From an uncultured Sulfolobales archaeon (GTDB lineage: Archaea; Thermoproteota; Thermoprotei_A; Sulfolobales; Desulfurococcaceae): DNA of 54,821 bases. The position numbers were made by a program, and so were the translations under genes. The notes under the pieces were generated by a model. It did not search any database. It saw only the letters and a program-made list of their open reading frames with translations, and had not been told where the DNA came from. The stretch is taken from NCBI GenBank assembly GCA_938045475.1, contig CALIML010000002.1:1-54821 (forward strand), read 5' to 3'. This document shows positions 42,682 to 52,329 of this stretch, piece after piece (position 1 is the stretch's first letter; each line of letters begins with the position of its first letter).

Positions 42682-45600
42682 ATGCCGGTAGTTGGGAGGG
42701 TTGAGGGAAGGTATAACCCCCACAGAGTCGAGAGCTCTGTAAAGGAGTACTGGAACAGAATTGATCTCTATAAGTTAGTGCTCAGTGAGAACAGCAGGTG
42801 CGAAAACGCCTTCTTATTCATAGACGGCCCTCCATACCCATCTGGAGACGTACCTCACGTAGGTACAGCGTGGAATAAGTCATTGAAGGACGCTGTCCTT
42901 AGGTTTAAGAGAATGACTTGCTATAGAGTATTTGATAGACCAGGCTATGATTGCCACGGATTACCCATTGAAGTTAAAGTAGAGCAAAGGCTTGGAGTCA
43001 AGTACAAGAGGGAGATTGAGGAAAGGATAGGGGTTGAGGAATTCATAGATGCGTGCAAGAAGCTGGTCTACGAGAACGTAGATTCGATGACTAAATGGTT
43101 TATGGAGCTAGGCGTATTAATGGACTGGAGCAATCCATACCTCACCATGAGGGATGAATACATAGAGTCTGGCTGGTGGCTAATTAAGAAAGCCGATGAG
43201 ATGGGGTTGCTAGACAATGAGTATAGAGTGGTCTACTGGTGCCCTAGGTGTAGCACGACTCTCGCTGAATACGAAGTTGAATACAGTGAAGTAATTGACC
43301 CAAGCATATACGTGAAGTTCCCAGTTAAAGGATGTGAAAAGGAGTACCTGGTGATCTGGACTACTACTCCATGGACTTTGCCAGCCAACACTTTCATAAT
43401 GGCTAATCCAGATGCTGTATACGCTAAGATATTGGTTAGCGGCGAAAAGTACGTGTTGGCTAAAGAGAGGCTCAGCGAATTCCTCAAGGAAACTGGTTTA
43501 AGTGAATTCAGCGTAGTTGAGGAGTTCAAAGGCCGCGAGCTCGAGGGCTTAGAGTACCAGCATCCGTTACATGACTTGATACCTCTTCAAGAACAGCTCT
43601 CAAAACACCACAAGGTAGTTCTGTCTAAAGAGCACGTTGCACTTACTGAAGGAACTGGGTTAGTACACGGTGCTCCAGGGCATGGGTTTGAAGACTACGA
43701 AGTCGGATTGGAGTACGGCATTGCTTCAGCAGCTTCCCCAGTGGATGAGGAGGGGAGGTTTACTGCTGAAGTAGGTGCTTACGCCGGCATGTATGTTAGA
43801 GAGGCGAACGAAAGGATAATAAGCGATTTAGAAAGCAGGGGGTGCTTGCTCCATAAATCAACTATGGCTCACAGATACCCAGTCTGCTGGAGGTGCAAGA
43901 CCCCTGTAGTTTTAAGAGCTACAAAACAGTGGGTAATTAGGGTGACTAAAGTAAGGAATGAATTGATCGAGGAGGCAAGCAGGGTTAAGTGGATGCCCAG
44001 CTGGGCTCTCGATAGACTTCTACATATATTGGACAACTTACAGGATTGGGTCATAAGTAGGCAGCGCTACTGGGGCATACCTCTTCCAATATGGATTTGT
44101 CCAAATGGGCACAGAATAGTCATTGGGGACTTAGAGGAGCTATTGAAATATAGTGGGAGGAGGCCTGGGGAGCTTCATAAACCATGGATAGATGAAATCA
44201 CGTTTAAATGCCCTAAATGTAACAATGAAATGCGTAGAGTACCTGATGTAGCTGACGTATGGTTCGATAGTGGAATAGCATTCTATGCAGCTAGAGGCAA
44301 GCCATTTGAGTTGAAGGCAAGCGAAATTCCATCAGATTTCATAGTTGAAGGACACGACCAAGTGCGGGGCTGGTTCTTCAGCCTCCTTAGAGCGGGGGTG
44401 ATAGGCTTTGGAGTTGCTCCATATAAATGTGTATTGGTCCACGGCTTTGCACTAGATGAAAAGGGCCGTGAAATGCATAAGAGCTTGGGGAATTACGTTG
44501 GAACAGATGAAGCAATTGAGAGAGCTGGTAGAGATCCTCTTAGATTATGGCTTCTCCAAAACACTGTGTGGGAGGACTTAAAGTTCTCGTGGGATGGCAT
44601 TAATGAAATTCGCGCAGCCCTCGATGTGGCGTGGAACGTCTTCGTGTTCGCCTCAACGTATATGAATTTAGATAAGTACGATCCATTGATACACTCTGTG
44701 GGAGAGCTTAGAGATCACTTAAAGTTTGAGGATAAATGGCTTTTGTCAAGGGTAAATAAGTTAGTGAAGGAAGTGACTAGTGCATTCAATGAGTATAGAG
44801 TGCATGAAGCTGTAAGAGCACTTAAGGACTTCATAGTTGAGGAAGTCAGCCATTGGTACGTGAGGTTCGCTAGGCCTAGGGTGTGGATTGAGGAGAGCGC
44901 TTTAGAGAAGGTGGCTGCATACGCTTCAATGTACTATGCGTTAAAGAGATGGCTTGTGATGATTGCCCCTCTAGCTCCATTTCTGGCTGAAGAACTCTAC
45001 TTAAGGTTCGTTAAGCCAGCTGAACCAGATCTACCTCCATCAATACACCTCTTGAAGTGGCCGACAATAGACGAGAACTTTATAGATGAAGAGCTTGAGG
45101 AATCCATGAGCATAGTTAGGGAACTTGCTTCAGCTGCTGCATCAGCTAGAATGAGTGCTGGAATAAAGCTAAGGCAGCCGGTTAAATGCATTACGGTCTA
45201 CACTAACAGTGAACGAGTTAGAGCTGCATTGACGGAGCACTTAGATGCTTCACTCTTCATAACTAACTCCAAGAGCCTGGAGGTAAGGCCTTTAGATGAA
45301 GTAAGCAAGGTAGTTAGGTACGTTGCTGAACCAATCTACAGCGCCATAGGATCTGAGTACAGGTCGCTGGCTAAAGAAGTAATGAAGTACGTTGAGGGAA
45401 ACGCTGAAACTGTTGCTAGAGACATAGTTACTTTCGGAAGACATGAGGCTGAGATAGGCGGCGTTAAAGTAGCCGTTGAGCCAAGGCATGTCAACGTAAA
45501 GAAGATTTACGGCAACAACCTCGTGGTAAGGGAGTTTAAGTATGGCGTCATAGCTCTAGATACACGTCTTACGCTAGGGGAGGTGTCTGAAGGACTGGCA

Positions 45601-45855
45601 AGAGAGATCGTGAGAAGAATTCAAGTTATGAGAAAGGACATGGGGTTGTCTGTAGACGCTAAAGTAAATGTATGGATACAAATGCCCCGCGAAGCCATAG
45701 ATGTCGTGGGGGAGTTGAAGAACTACATATCTAGTGAAGTACGCGCACTAGAGCTAACTCTAAGCGAGGAAGCCCCAAGTAGAGTCAGTTCAAATACTTA
45801 TAAGAAGGAGTGGTTGATAGGGGAAGATAAAGTAGTGATTTACATCTCTACTTAA
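42682..45855 (+). CDS. ileS: Isoleucyl-tRNA synthetase
   Basis: A class I synthetase of 1057 aa. The HIGH-equivalent PHVGT is at 59-62, CP1 editing-domain segments include WTTTPWTLPANTFI, and RQRYWGIPLPIWICPNGH leads to a zinc-type Cys pair (CPKCNNEM). The KMSKS-equivalent is MHKSLGN near residue 599, and VEGHDQVRGWFFS is present. An anticodon-binding domain and C-terminal extension complete it. The length and motifs fit the archaeal/eukaryotic-type enzyme. A TATA-like TATTTAATAG lies about 55 nt upstream. It ends 156 nt before the convergent feoB. Confidence 0.97.
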   Translation: MPVVGRVEGRYNPHRVESSVKEYWNRIDLYKLVLSENSRCENAFLFIDGPPYPSGDVPHVGTAWNKSLKDAVLRFKRMTCYRVFDRPGYDCHGLPIEVKVEQRLGVKYKREIEERIGVEEFIDACKKLVYENVDSMTKWFMELGVLMDWSNPYLTMRDEYIESGWWLIKKADEMGLLDNEYRVVYWCPRCSTTLAEYEVEYSEVIDPSIYVKFPVKGCEKEYLVIWTTTPWTLPANTFIMANPDAVYAKILVSGEKYVLAKERLSEFLKETGLSEFSVVEEFKGRELEGLEYQHPLHDLIPLQEQLSKHHKVVLSKEHVALTEGTGLVHGAPGHGFEDYEVGLEYGIASAASPVDEEGRFTAEVGAYAGMYVREANERIISDLESRGCLLHKSTMAHRYPVCWRCKTPVVLRATKQWVIRVTKVRNELIEEASRVKWMPSWALDRLLHILDNLQDWVISRQRYWGIPLPIWICPNGHRIVIGDLEELLKYSGRRPGELHKPWIDEITFKCPKCNNEMRRVPDVADVWFDSGIAFYAARGKPFELKASEIPSDFIVEGHDQVRGWFFSLLRAGVIGFGVAPYKCVLVHGFALDEKGREMHKSLGNYVGTDEAIERAGRDPLRLWLLQNTVWEDLKFSWDGINEIRAALDVAWNVFVFASTYMNLDKYDPLIHSVGELRDHLKFEDKWLLSRVNKLVKEVTSAFNEYRVHEAVRALKDFIVEEVSHWYVRFARPRVWIEESALEKVAAYASMYYALKRWLVMIAPLAPFLAEELYLRFVKPAEPDLPPSIHLLKWPTIDENFIDEELEESMSIVRELASAAASARMSAGIKLRQPVKCITVYTNSERVRAALTEHLDASLFITNSKSLEVRPLDEVSKVVRYVAEPIYSAIGSEYRSLAKEVMKYVEGNAETVARDIVTFGRHEAEIGGVKVAVEPRHVNVKKIYGNNLVVREFKYGVIALDTRLTLGEVSEGLAREIVRRIQVMRKDMGLSVDAKVNVWIQMPREAIDVVGELKNYISSEVRALELTLSEEAPSRVSSNTYKKEWLIGEDKVVIYIST

Positions 45856-46011
45856 AACCACGTGGTCTCTGCCCAGCTTTAGGTTTACGCAGCTCCGCAC
45901 TTTTTCCTCCTTTGCGCTTAGCGCTTCACAACATACATCATTAATTCTTCAGTCCACTAAGCTAACAGCCTTAATAATGGTTGAGAGGAGGGCGTCTTAG
46001 CTTAGAAGTTC

Positions 46012-48102
46012 TTAAGGATGCACTAGAGCGCTGACAACGGCGTATGCCAGTACTGAGATCGCGTAAGCTATAACCATCATTAATACTATTGACGATATAG
46101 TTATCTTAAGGCTCTTTGATTCACTGTATATTGTTACTAGCGTCGCTATGCATGGAACATAGAGCGTTGTAAAGATTGTTAAGAACACTAGCTGAGCGTC
46201 GCTGACTCCAAGAACACTTAACGCTTTAGCGGGAGCCTCTTCACCAGTAACGATCGCTATAGTTGATAAAACTGCCTCTTTTGCAAAGAAACCTACGATT
46301 AGTGCAAATCCAATGAACTTAGCTAAGTCTTCATTAAAGCCAAGTGGAGTAAGTAAAGGTGATGCAATTGAAGCTATAGACATACCTACACTTAGTGAGT
46401 AATCATCTGTGTACGCTAGGGATGGAGTGTAGTGTAGCATAATCCACGAAGCTAGTGATGCAAGAAATATTACTGTGGCTGCCTTAAATAGGAAGTGCTT
46501 GACTTGATTCCAAGCAATCCACCATACGACACGGGGTATGGGGCCGTGTATTGGAGGTATCTCTAAGAGTAGTTCGGGCTCTTCATAGAGCTTCCTCCTC
46601 TTATACATGATCACTAGGGACTTGTTAACTGCTATAAATACTGAGAGAGCGGCTGCATAAGCAGCCGCCATTAGCATTAATCCGTTTAAGCTCCTTAACG
46701 CTGTCGCAAAAGCTAGCACAACTACGAGCCTCGCTTGACAAGGTATGAAAGCTATAGTTAGCCAAGCCCTCACTCTTTCGCCGAAATTGGGGGAAGCTCT
46801 TGCAGCAACAACTCCAGGGACGTTGCATCCAAAGCTTATTGCAATGGGGAAAACCATGTGTCCCGAAAACCCTATTTTCCTGAGGAAGGGGTGCATGCTT
46901 GTCGCTATAACTGGCAGTAAGCCCGAGTCTTCAAGTACGGCGAGCACTACAGAGATCGTTGCAATGAGTGGGAGAAAAGCCATTACAATTCCAACGCCAT
47001 TTATAATTCCGTCAACTATAAGGCTTTTTAAGACGCTGTCACTTATGCTGCTTGAAACTACTTGACTTAAGTAGTCAAAGCATCTGCTAACTACGTGAGA
47101 CAATGAATAATCCTCTGTGAAGCCAGCTAAGTCACTTAATCCAATGGATTTAAGTACCATGTTTAATGGAAAGCCCGTGTTAATAGTGAAGACTACTGTA
47201 AACAACACTGACACTAATAACATTGAAAGTAAAGGCCCGATCCAGGGCTTGTAGAGAAGCGCTACTAAGCGCTCCCCGCCCTTAGTTGGCAATCCCTTGA
47301 TAATTAAAGCCCCTTTAATTACTTCAATCACTGCGTTAAACCGCTTCATTGCCATTGCCTCAGGCATTGTTAACTTAAGTATTTCCTCAGCTTCTCTACG
47401 AATAGATCTTGCTTTTTCAAGTATATCGATCTCCCCTCTCTTCAAGAGCCTGGACTCCAGGTCTCTATCCCCTTCAATAAGCTTTACGGCAAGCCATCTG
47501 GTTGGGAAGTCTGCGGCTAAGCCGCTTCCCCTAACTACTTCTTCAATGCTCCTTATGAAGGGCTCCAGCTCGCCGTAGTCTACTTTAATTAATTGACTGG
47601 AGGGCCCTCTTTCATGGACTTCAATTATTTTATCCAGCAGACTTCTTACGGAGTCAGGAGTTTTAATAGATACGGGAACTATTGGAGCGCCCACTTTCTT
47701 CTCCAACAAGTCGTAGTTTATGTGTACTCCAGCGCTGTGAGACGCATCGGATTTAGTGAAGGCAACTACTACTTTACTCGTTAGTTCAAGCACTTCAAGC
47801 AGCAAGTACATAGTTCTTTCAGGTATAGTTGAGTCTACTAAGACTAGAGTTACGTCTGCTTCACCGCTAATTATGAAGTTTCTGGCAATCACTTGGTCTA
47901 CTGATGTAGCCGTTAACCCGTATGTTCCAGGTAAGTCAACGAACCTAATTCTATAACCCCCGTGTTCTCTAAAGCCTTCGCGTCTTTCAACAGTTACTCC
48001 AGGCCAATTAGCTACTTCAACGCTTTGGCCAACAATTAAGTTGAATAACGCTGTCTTCCCAACGTTGGGCTGGCCAGCTAAAGCTACCGTTATCTCCTTC
48101 AA
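46012..48102 (-). CDS. feoB: Ferrous iron transport protein B
   Basis: An Fe(II) importer of the cytoplasmic membrane. The N-terminal G domain has P-loop GQPNVGKT at 10-17, DLPGTYGL (G3) and the nucleotide-specificity motif TKSD (G4). A helical GDI-like linker follows. The membrane part has the two Gate motifs with Cys (AISFGCNVPGVVAARA and YVPCIATLVTIYSESKS). The length of 696 aa is normal. The gene lies 9 nt after feoA and is controlled with it by the DtxR-type operator upstream. Confidence 0.97.
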   Translation of the reverse strand: MKEITVALAGQPNVGKTALFNLIVGQSVEVANWPGVTVERREGFREHGGYRIRFVDLPGTYGLTATSVDQVIARNFIISGEADVTLVLVDSTIPERTMYLLLEVLELTSKVVVAFTKSDASHSAGVHINYDLLEKKVGAPIVPVSIKTPDSVRSLLDKIIEVHERGPSSQLIKVDYGELEPFIRSIEEVVRGSGLAADFPTRWLAVKLIEGDRDLESRLLKRGEIDILEKARSIRREAEEILKLTMPEAMAMKRFNAVIEVIKGALIIKGLPTKGGERLVALLYKPWIGPLLSMLLVSVLFTVVFTINTGFPLNMVLKSIGLSDLAGFTEDYSLSHVVSRCFDYLSQVVSSSISDSVLKSLIVDGIINGVGIVMAFLPLIATISVVLAVLEDSGLLPVIATSMHPFLRKIGFSGHMVFPIAISFGCNVPGVVAARASPNFGERVRAWLTIAFIPCQARLVVVLAFATALRSLNGLMLMAAAYAAALSVFIAVNKSLVIMYKRRKLYEEPELLLEIPPIHGPIPRVVWWIAWNQVKHFLFKAATVIFLASLASWIMLHYTPSLAYTDDYSLSVGMSIASIASPLLTPLGFNEDLAKFIGFALIVGFFAKEAVLSTIAIVTGEEAPAKALSVLGVSDAQLVFLTIFTTLYVPCIATLVTIYSESKSLKITISSIVLMMVIAYAISVLAYAVVSALVHP

Positions 48103-48111
48103 TAATACCGC

Positions 48112-48339
48112 CTAGTGACTGATTAATTCAACCAGTATTCTTCTAGCTATGCCTCTGCCTATCGATATTAATGAACCCCTAGCTCTTATTAAAATGAGGC
48201 CTCCGCTGTTCTCAACTACTTCAATTTCCGCCCCTGGAGTAATGCCCATTTGAAGAAGCCTCACGCCCCACGTACCAGGGGCGCCTACCATTATTACCTT
48301 TGCTTTGCATCCTCTTGGGGCGTCAGCTAAGTTTAGCAC
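48112..48339 (-). CDS. feoA: FeoA domain protein
   Basis: A 75-residue SH3-like FeoA protein with GCKAKVIMVGA, LLQMGITPGAEIEVVE and RGSLISIGRGIARRILVE. It is thought to assist or regulate FeoB in the cytoplasm. The start is GTG at 48339, 13 nt downstream of the palindromic operator. FeoA, FeoB and the operator form a compact iron-regulated unit. Confidence 0.94.
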   Translation of the reverse strand: MLNLADAPRGCKAKVIMVGAPGTWGVRLLQMGITPGAEIEVVENSGGLILIRARGSLISIGRGIARRILVELISH

Positions 48340-48351
48340 CGTAGATCCCTA

Positions 48352-48370
48352 TTAGGTTAGCCTAACCTAT
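48352..48370 (-). promoter_or_regulatory. DtxR/IdeR-type iron operator upstream of feoAB
   Basis: TTAGGTTAGCCTAACCTAT matches the classic 19-bp iron box (TTAGGTTAGSCTAACCTAA) at 18 of 19 positions and is a near-perfect inverted repeat. It sits 13-31 nt before the feoA start, where it would cover the transcription start and block initiation when an Fe(II)-loaded DtxR-family repressor binds. The regulator itself is not in the window. Confidence 0.85.
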
Positions 48371-48397
48371 ATTACTTACGCCTATTGCTTAACTGTA

Positions 48398-49543
48398 TTA
48401 AAAGCTTAATAGTTTAACTATGTCATCAATCATTTTTAGACCCGAGCCCGTTAATGGAATTAGGGCCTCCCTTATACCTGCTCCTTCATTAATGACTTTA
48501 TTTAATGCAGCTAGTGCTGCAGCACTAGTCGGCTCCACTATGAATCCGAGGTTGATTAATTCCCTCAATGCTTGAGCTATTTCATTGTTGTCTACTAATA
48601 CGACTTCTCCTCCAGCCTTAGTAATTGCATTAACTATTTCGCTTAGCCTAGGGGGGTTGGGAACCATTATTCCATCAGCAATGCTTGAATAGCCTTTAAT
48701 ATCCACTGCTCCGTGAATTGCTTCGTAAACAGGCCTTGCGGACACTCCCTGCACTCCAATAATTGTCGGAAGATCCTTAATGAGGTTTAGTTCGACTAAT
48801 TCGCTAAAGCCCTTGTACAAACCCAGCAGCAGTCCGCCACTACCTATAGGTACTACGATGGCGTCTCCCCTGAACCCTTGTTCAAACGCTTCATAGGCTA
48901 TGGTCTTATTGGCCTCTATGTATGTGGGACTCCATGCATGTGCTACGTAGAATGCATTGCTGGCTTTAGAGCGTTTTAAAGCTTCTTCACATGCTCTACC
49001 CCTATCTTCGACTTCCACAATTGCTGCTTTAAACAACTTAATTAAGTTCTTCTTACCTAGTGGTGCTGCTGCAGGAACTATTATTTCAGCTTTTAAACCA
49101 AAGGCTTGTGCATATAGTGCTACGGAAATACCAGTATTGCCGCTTGAATCCTCAATAACGCTTCCATAGTTCAGAGATCTAGCTAGGGATAGAGCCATTA
49201 CTGAGCCCCTGTCCTTAAAGCTGCCGGATGGATTCAAGTACTCTAGTTTAAACCATACTTTAACTCCTCTAAGCTCTCTAACGACTAGTGGAGTAAGGCC
49301 TTCACCTAGGCTAGTCAGCGGTGTGTAAGGAAGCATCGATCTATACCTATAGATCCCCCATCCGCTCGGCCTCCACTCAAAGTCATACCATAGATCTATT
49401 GGGGAATGGCACTTAGGGCACCTATAATGATATCCACTGAGGAGATCTTTTTTGAAGCCGCATTTCCTACAAATCCAGGATCGTTCAGCCAAACTGGAGC
49501 ACCATAATGCATAGAGTGCAGGCCAGCTTAAACACTTTCCCAC
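48398..49543 (-). CDS. thrC: Threonine synthase
   Basis: A PLP enzyme making threonine from O-phosphohomoserine. An N-terminal zinc-ribbon (CRKCGFKKD, then CPKCHSPID) is typical of archaeal ThrC. The PLP lysine is in NPSGSFKDRGSV (about residue 112), with EDSSGNTGISVALYA and the phosphate loop PIGSGGLLLG. The length is 381 aa from GTG 49543. The first ~18 residues are not family-like, so the true start may be slightly downstream. Confidence 0.93.
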   Translation of the reverse strand: MGKCLSWPALYALWCSSLAERSWICRKCGFKKDLLSGYHYRCPKCHSPIDLWYDFEWRPSGWGIYRYRSMLPYTPLTSLGEGLTPLVVRELRGVKVWFKLEYLNPSGSFKDRGSVMALSLARSLNYGSVIEDSSGNTGISVALYAQAFGLKAEIIVPAAAPLGKKNLIKLFKAAIVEVEDRGRACEEALKRSKASNAFYVAHAWSPTYIEANKTIAYEAFEQGFRGDAIVVPIGSGGLLLGLYKGFSELVELNLIKDLPTIIGVQGVSARPVYEAIHGAVDIKGYSSIADGIMVPNPPRLSEIVNAITKAGGEVVLVDNNEIAQALRELINLGFIVEPTSAAALAALNKVINEGAGIREALIPLTGSGLKMIDDIVKLLSF

Positions 49544-49858
49544 AAATCATGTCTGCGTTTTAGAAGCCCGTGTCCGATATGCAGTGGACAATTAGCACTG
49601 AACGATCGTAGGCTTGAAGCATTCTCAGGATCGATGTAAGCATTTAGTATATCCTGCTGCTTGCAGCCTTAAGCCCATGAGTATTTGAATAGGGTCTGCT
49701 GTAGTTTTACTGAGGTATGCGTAGCAGTAGGGCCACAGCTCAAAGCCCTTGCTCCAAGAAGTCTCAGCAATCGGTGCCTTAAAATAAACTTGGAATAGAG
49801 TTTACTGTAGTCCACACTACTGTTATTGAAGCTGTGAGCGGGCTGGCAGCATTAAAAT
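49544..49858. other. Intergenic region, 315 nt
   Basis: This lies between the thrC start and the 3' end of the beta-rich protein gene. No gene-sized frame, tRNA, clear hairpin or repeat is seen. It should hold the leftward thrC promoter, but no TATA element stands out. Confidence 0.4.
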
Positions 49859-51931
49859 TCACTTAAGCCACTCCTCTAAAGCACTGTACAGTGCTTGAGC
49901 TTGCTGCCCTGCCGCCCTTATTTGATCGATCAATGAAAGCTCCAGCTTGTACACGTATTTGCTGAATCCCCCGTCGAACACTAAGTAGTATGTACTTGAA
50001 AACGGGGCTGTGACGCTGTTTTCACCTCGCTTAACTATGAAGCCCTTAACGCTGCTCTGAGAAATTACTAGCAGCCTCCCAGCCTGCTTTGATTTAAACA
50101 GTATTTCTGCGCTACTCCCCACTTTGACTCTGAAGCTTGAGAGCGGATTTACCCCAGGTATAGCTGGGACAACGTATCTAGCGATAAAGCCTCCTTCACG
50201 GTACTCCCTAAGCCCTGATTGAATGTTACTTAAAGCGTAGTCCAGCAACCCCTTCAAAACCACGCTCCTCCTACAGTGGTATATGAAGCCCTTGTTGCTC
50301 AGCTCAACGCTAATGTATGCAGGCAGCACGCAGTCATCGACTATGCTTGAGGGCACTGCTAACTCCACATCCCTGTTTCTACATAATAGCTTGGCTCTAG
50401 CTCTCTCCGCATCAGTAGCTATAGTTATAATGCTGTAGCTAGATTCGTGTTTAATGCTTACGCTCAGGAATGGGGCTGGTATGTGAGTCTTCTCCACTCT
50501 TATCTCATCGAGCTTCCTTAAGTCTTTTACAACAGTATCTACTGCCACTACTTTAAGTGAGTTGGGAGCTCTATCCACACACATGGATACGTGTTCGCCC
50601 GGCCTGACTTCATATCCTTCAATGAACACCTTGACTCTCCCCGGGGCCGTTAATTCAGCTACGCTTAGTTCAACCAGCGATAAGCCCCCGCATTCATGTA
50701 TCCCCGAGCTGACGTAAGCCCTGGCCTTAGCTTTAAGCGAGACTTGGGCGGGTGGAGAAGCTATCGATATGCTTGCTGAGCCTAGGAGGTGCCTTACTTC
50801 AATATTGAATGCGTGTGTGTTTAGCGCACTAGCCCCCTCCTCCACTATATCAATTGACTTGCCGGGGCCTACTCTGACTTGCCTGCCGCTGCAGTAAGCT
50901 ATTAGAGGAGCTTCAGAAGCTATTCTAACGACGTGCGCCCCCCCGCCGACTTCGTTAACAGGCTCAGCGAGTATGCTTGCTTCACCCGGCTCTACTACAC
51001 CGCATAGACCCTTGCTGCAGCAGAACACTCTGTCTTCAATGCTCCAGCACGCTGAGTCCCCGCTCTTAGAAGTATTCAAGGACTTCCTGCCGCTTACATC
51101 ATATACCGCGAGCCCATGGCCATAGTCCACCACTATGATGCAGCTGGCTGTTACTACAGCTTCCTCAGGGAATGGCTCAACGTACTCTAGGGGCGTAAGA
51201 GCTCCTCCCTCAAGTCTATAGAGCCCGCCCCCTACTTTGAATACTGGGAGTACTTGGTGAACTCCGGCGAAGGATGCTTCTCCAACGATCGTCGTAGGCC
51301 TAGGCATGTCTGGGCCTAGCTTAACGATCCAGTTGGAGGACTTAGCTAGTACAGAGTCTTCAAGGGCGGCCAGTGCTTCTGCTGGGAACCCTACTTCAAT
51401 AATGCCTTTGCCTGCCACTACTTGGCTTCTTCCATCGCTGTAAGTAATGGCGAAGGAGCGGTACCCTATGGAAGTCTTTAAAGGCCTTCTCCTATAGGCT
51501 TTTTCAAAGAAGTTTATTGAATCATAGCTGGCTGTTACAACGTGCGTATATGAGCCGTCGTAGACTGCTGCCACTAGTGCTCCAGGAATGCTTGAGTAAG
51601 CTGCTTCCCCTCCCTCTAGAGCTAAGCCATCTCCGGCCTCTAATATGACTCCCTTCGCAGCCCTTATTACTGCTACTCCATGCCTCCAGTGTGAAAAACC
51701 AGCTAGTGCTTCACACACATACCTATCCCTATTGATGAAGACTGGGTTGACGCAGTTCTCCAATCCATCTATGAAGACTCCTTCTTCAACGCCGCGGTGA
51801 GTTATTCTAGGATGTAGAGCCAGGCCTGCGAGAACAACGCTCTCGAAGTCGTAGGGGGAGAGCACAGGCCTGTAGTTAAGCAGCGGTAGCTCAAAGAAAG
51901 ATCTAACGCTGTAGGGAAGCACTAGCTTCAC
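49859..51931 (-). CDS. Large beta-rich protein (propeller-like plus Ig-like), partner of the PrgI/VirB3-like protein
   Basis: The family is not recognised. The 690 residues are almost wholly beta-strand in pattern. The first ~370 look like propeller blades of repeated short hydrophobic strands (VVTASYDSINFFEKAYRR, IVVDYGHGLAVYDVSGRKS, and FCCSKGLCGVVEPGEA). Residues ~390-640 look like two or more Ig/beta-sandwich units. It is Cys-rich and has no signal peptide or membrane helix. The C-terminal 30 residues are helical (LIDQIRAAGQQAQALYSALE). Its start overlaps the upstream PrgI-like gene by 29 nt, so they are translated together. A scaffold or substrate-engaging part of the transfer apparatus is a guess from position. 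Confidence 0.6.
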   Translation of the reverse strand: MKLVLPYSVRSFFELPLLNYRPVLSPYDFESVVLAGLALHPRITHRGVEEGVFIDGLENCVNPVFINRDRYVCEALAGFSHWRHGVAVIRAAKGVILEAGDGLALEGGEAAYSSIPGALVAAVYDGSYTHVVTASYDSINFFEKAYRRRPLKTSIGYRSFAITYSDGRSQVVAGKGIIEVGFPAEALAALEDSVLAKSSNWIVKLGPDMPRPTTIVGEASFAGVHQVLPVFKVGGGLYRLEGGALTPLEYVEPFPEEAVVTASCIIVVDYGHGLAVYDVSGRKSLNTSKSGDSACWSIEDRVFCCSKGLCGVVEPGEASILAEPVNEVGGGAHVVRIASEAPLIAYCSGRQVRVGPGKSIDIVEEGASALNTHAFNIEVRHLLGSASISIASPPAQVSLKAKARAYVSSGIHECGGLSLVELSVAELTAPGRVKVFIEGYEVRPGEHVSMCVDRAPNSLKVVAVDTVVKDLRKLDEIRVEKTHIPAPFLSVSIKHESSYSIITIATDAERARAKLLCRNRDVELAVPSSIVDDCVLPAYISVELSNKGFIYHCRRSVVLKGLLDYALSNIQSGLREYREGGFIARYVVPAIPGVNPLSSFRVKVGSSAEILFKSKQAGRLLVISQSSVKGFIVKRGENSVTAPFSSTYYLVFDGGFSKYVYKLELSLIDQIRAAGQQAQALYSALEEWLK

Positions 51932-52235
51932 TTAAGGACCCCCTCTCCCTAGGCTGCAGCAGTAAGTCCAGTAGTGAGAGAATGAGCAGTGAAGCCTTGG
52001 CTTCAAGACTCATTGAGCCAATAGATAGCGTAGCTGACAGCAAGCTCAGTAATCCCATTACAGCCCCTAGCACAAGCGAAGGCGTGCTTCCACGTAGCCC
52101 GCTCCACACAAGCATTATTGAAAAGAATAAGTAGGCCAGGTGTTTAACGCGGAAAGGCCCAAACACCTTTTCGTTAAGAACTGAGAAATCCCCCATAGAC
52201 ACGAACTTCCTATACCGAGCTTCGTACTCAATCAT
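51903..52235 (-). CDS. PrgI/VirB3-like small membrane protein
   Basis: A 110-residue protein. The N-terminal VSMGDFSVLNEKVFGPFRVK and then HLAYLFFSIML match the PrgI/VirB3 pattern (a short soluble lead with e-x-k-x-x-G-p-f-t-x-x-q just before the first helix). Two to three hydrophobic helices follow (LVLGAVMGLLSLLSATLS and ASLLILSLLDLLL). PrgI/VirB3 proteins sit at the inner-membrane base of type IV secretion systems and bind the VirB4 ATPase. On the minus strand CTCTTAAAAACG at about 52258-52270 is a TATA box with leaderless spacing. The gene is divergent from the VirB6-like gene. Confidence 0.7.
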   Translation of the reverse strand: MIEYEARYRKFVSMGDFSVLNEKVFGPFRVKHLAYLFFSIMLVWSGLRGSTPSLVLGAVMGLLSLLSATLSIGSMSLEAKASLLILSLLDLLLQPRERGSLSEASASLQR

Positions 52236-52257
52236 AGGACCCCCTTAATAGAGGGAG

Positions 52258-52305
52258 GCGTTTTTAAGAGTGGAGCCACTGCAGTGAACTACTCCTTTTT
52301 AAAAG
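52258..52305. promoter_or_regulatory. Divergent TATA boxes between the PrgI-like and VirB6-like units
   Basis: On the minus strand CTCTTAAAAACG (52258-52270) lies 23-35 nt before the PrgI-like start. On the plus strand CTTTTTAAAAG (52295-52305) lies 25-35 nt before an ATG at 52330. Both spacings suit near-leaderless transcripts, so the two halves of the locus are probably expressed from one shared control region. Confidence 0.55.
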
Positions 52306-52329
52306 AAAGTGCTTCCTGCAGGGGTCTGC

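Noticed and set aside
44465-44500. The IleRS signature MHKSLGN in place of KMSKS as an anomaly.
   Set aside because: To my knowledge this variant is common in archaeal-type IleRS and does not suggest loss of function.
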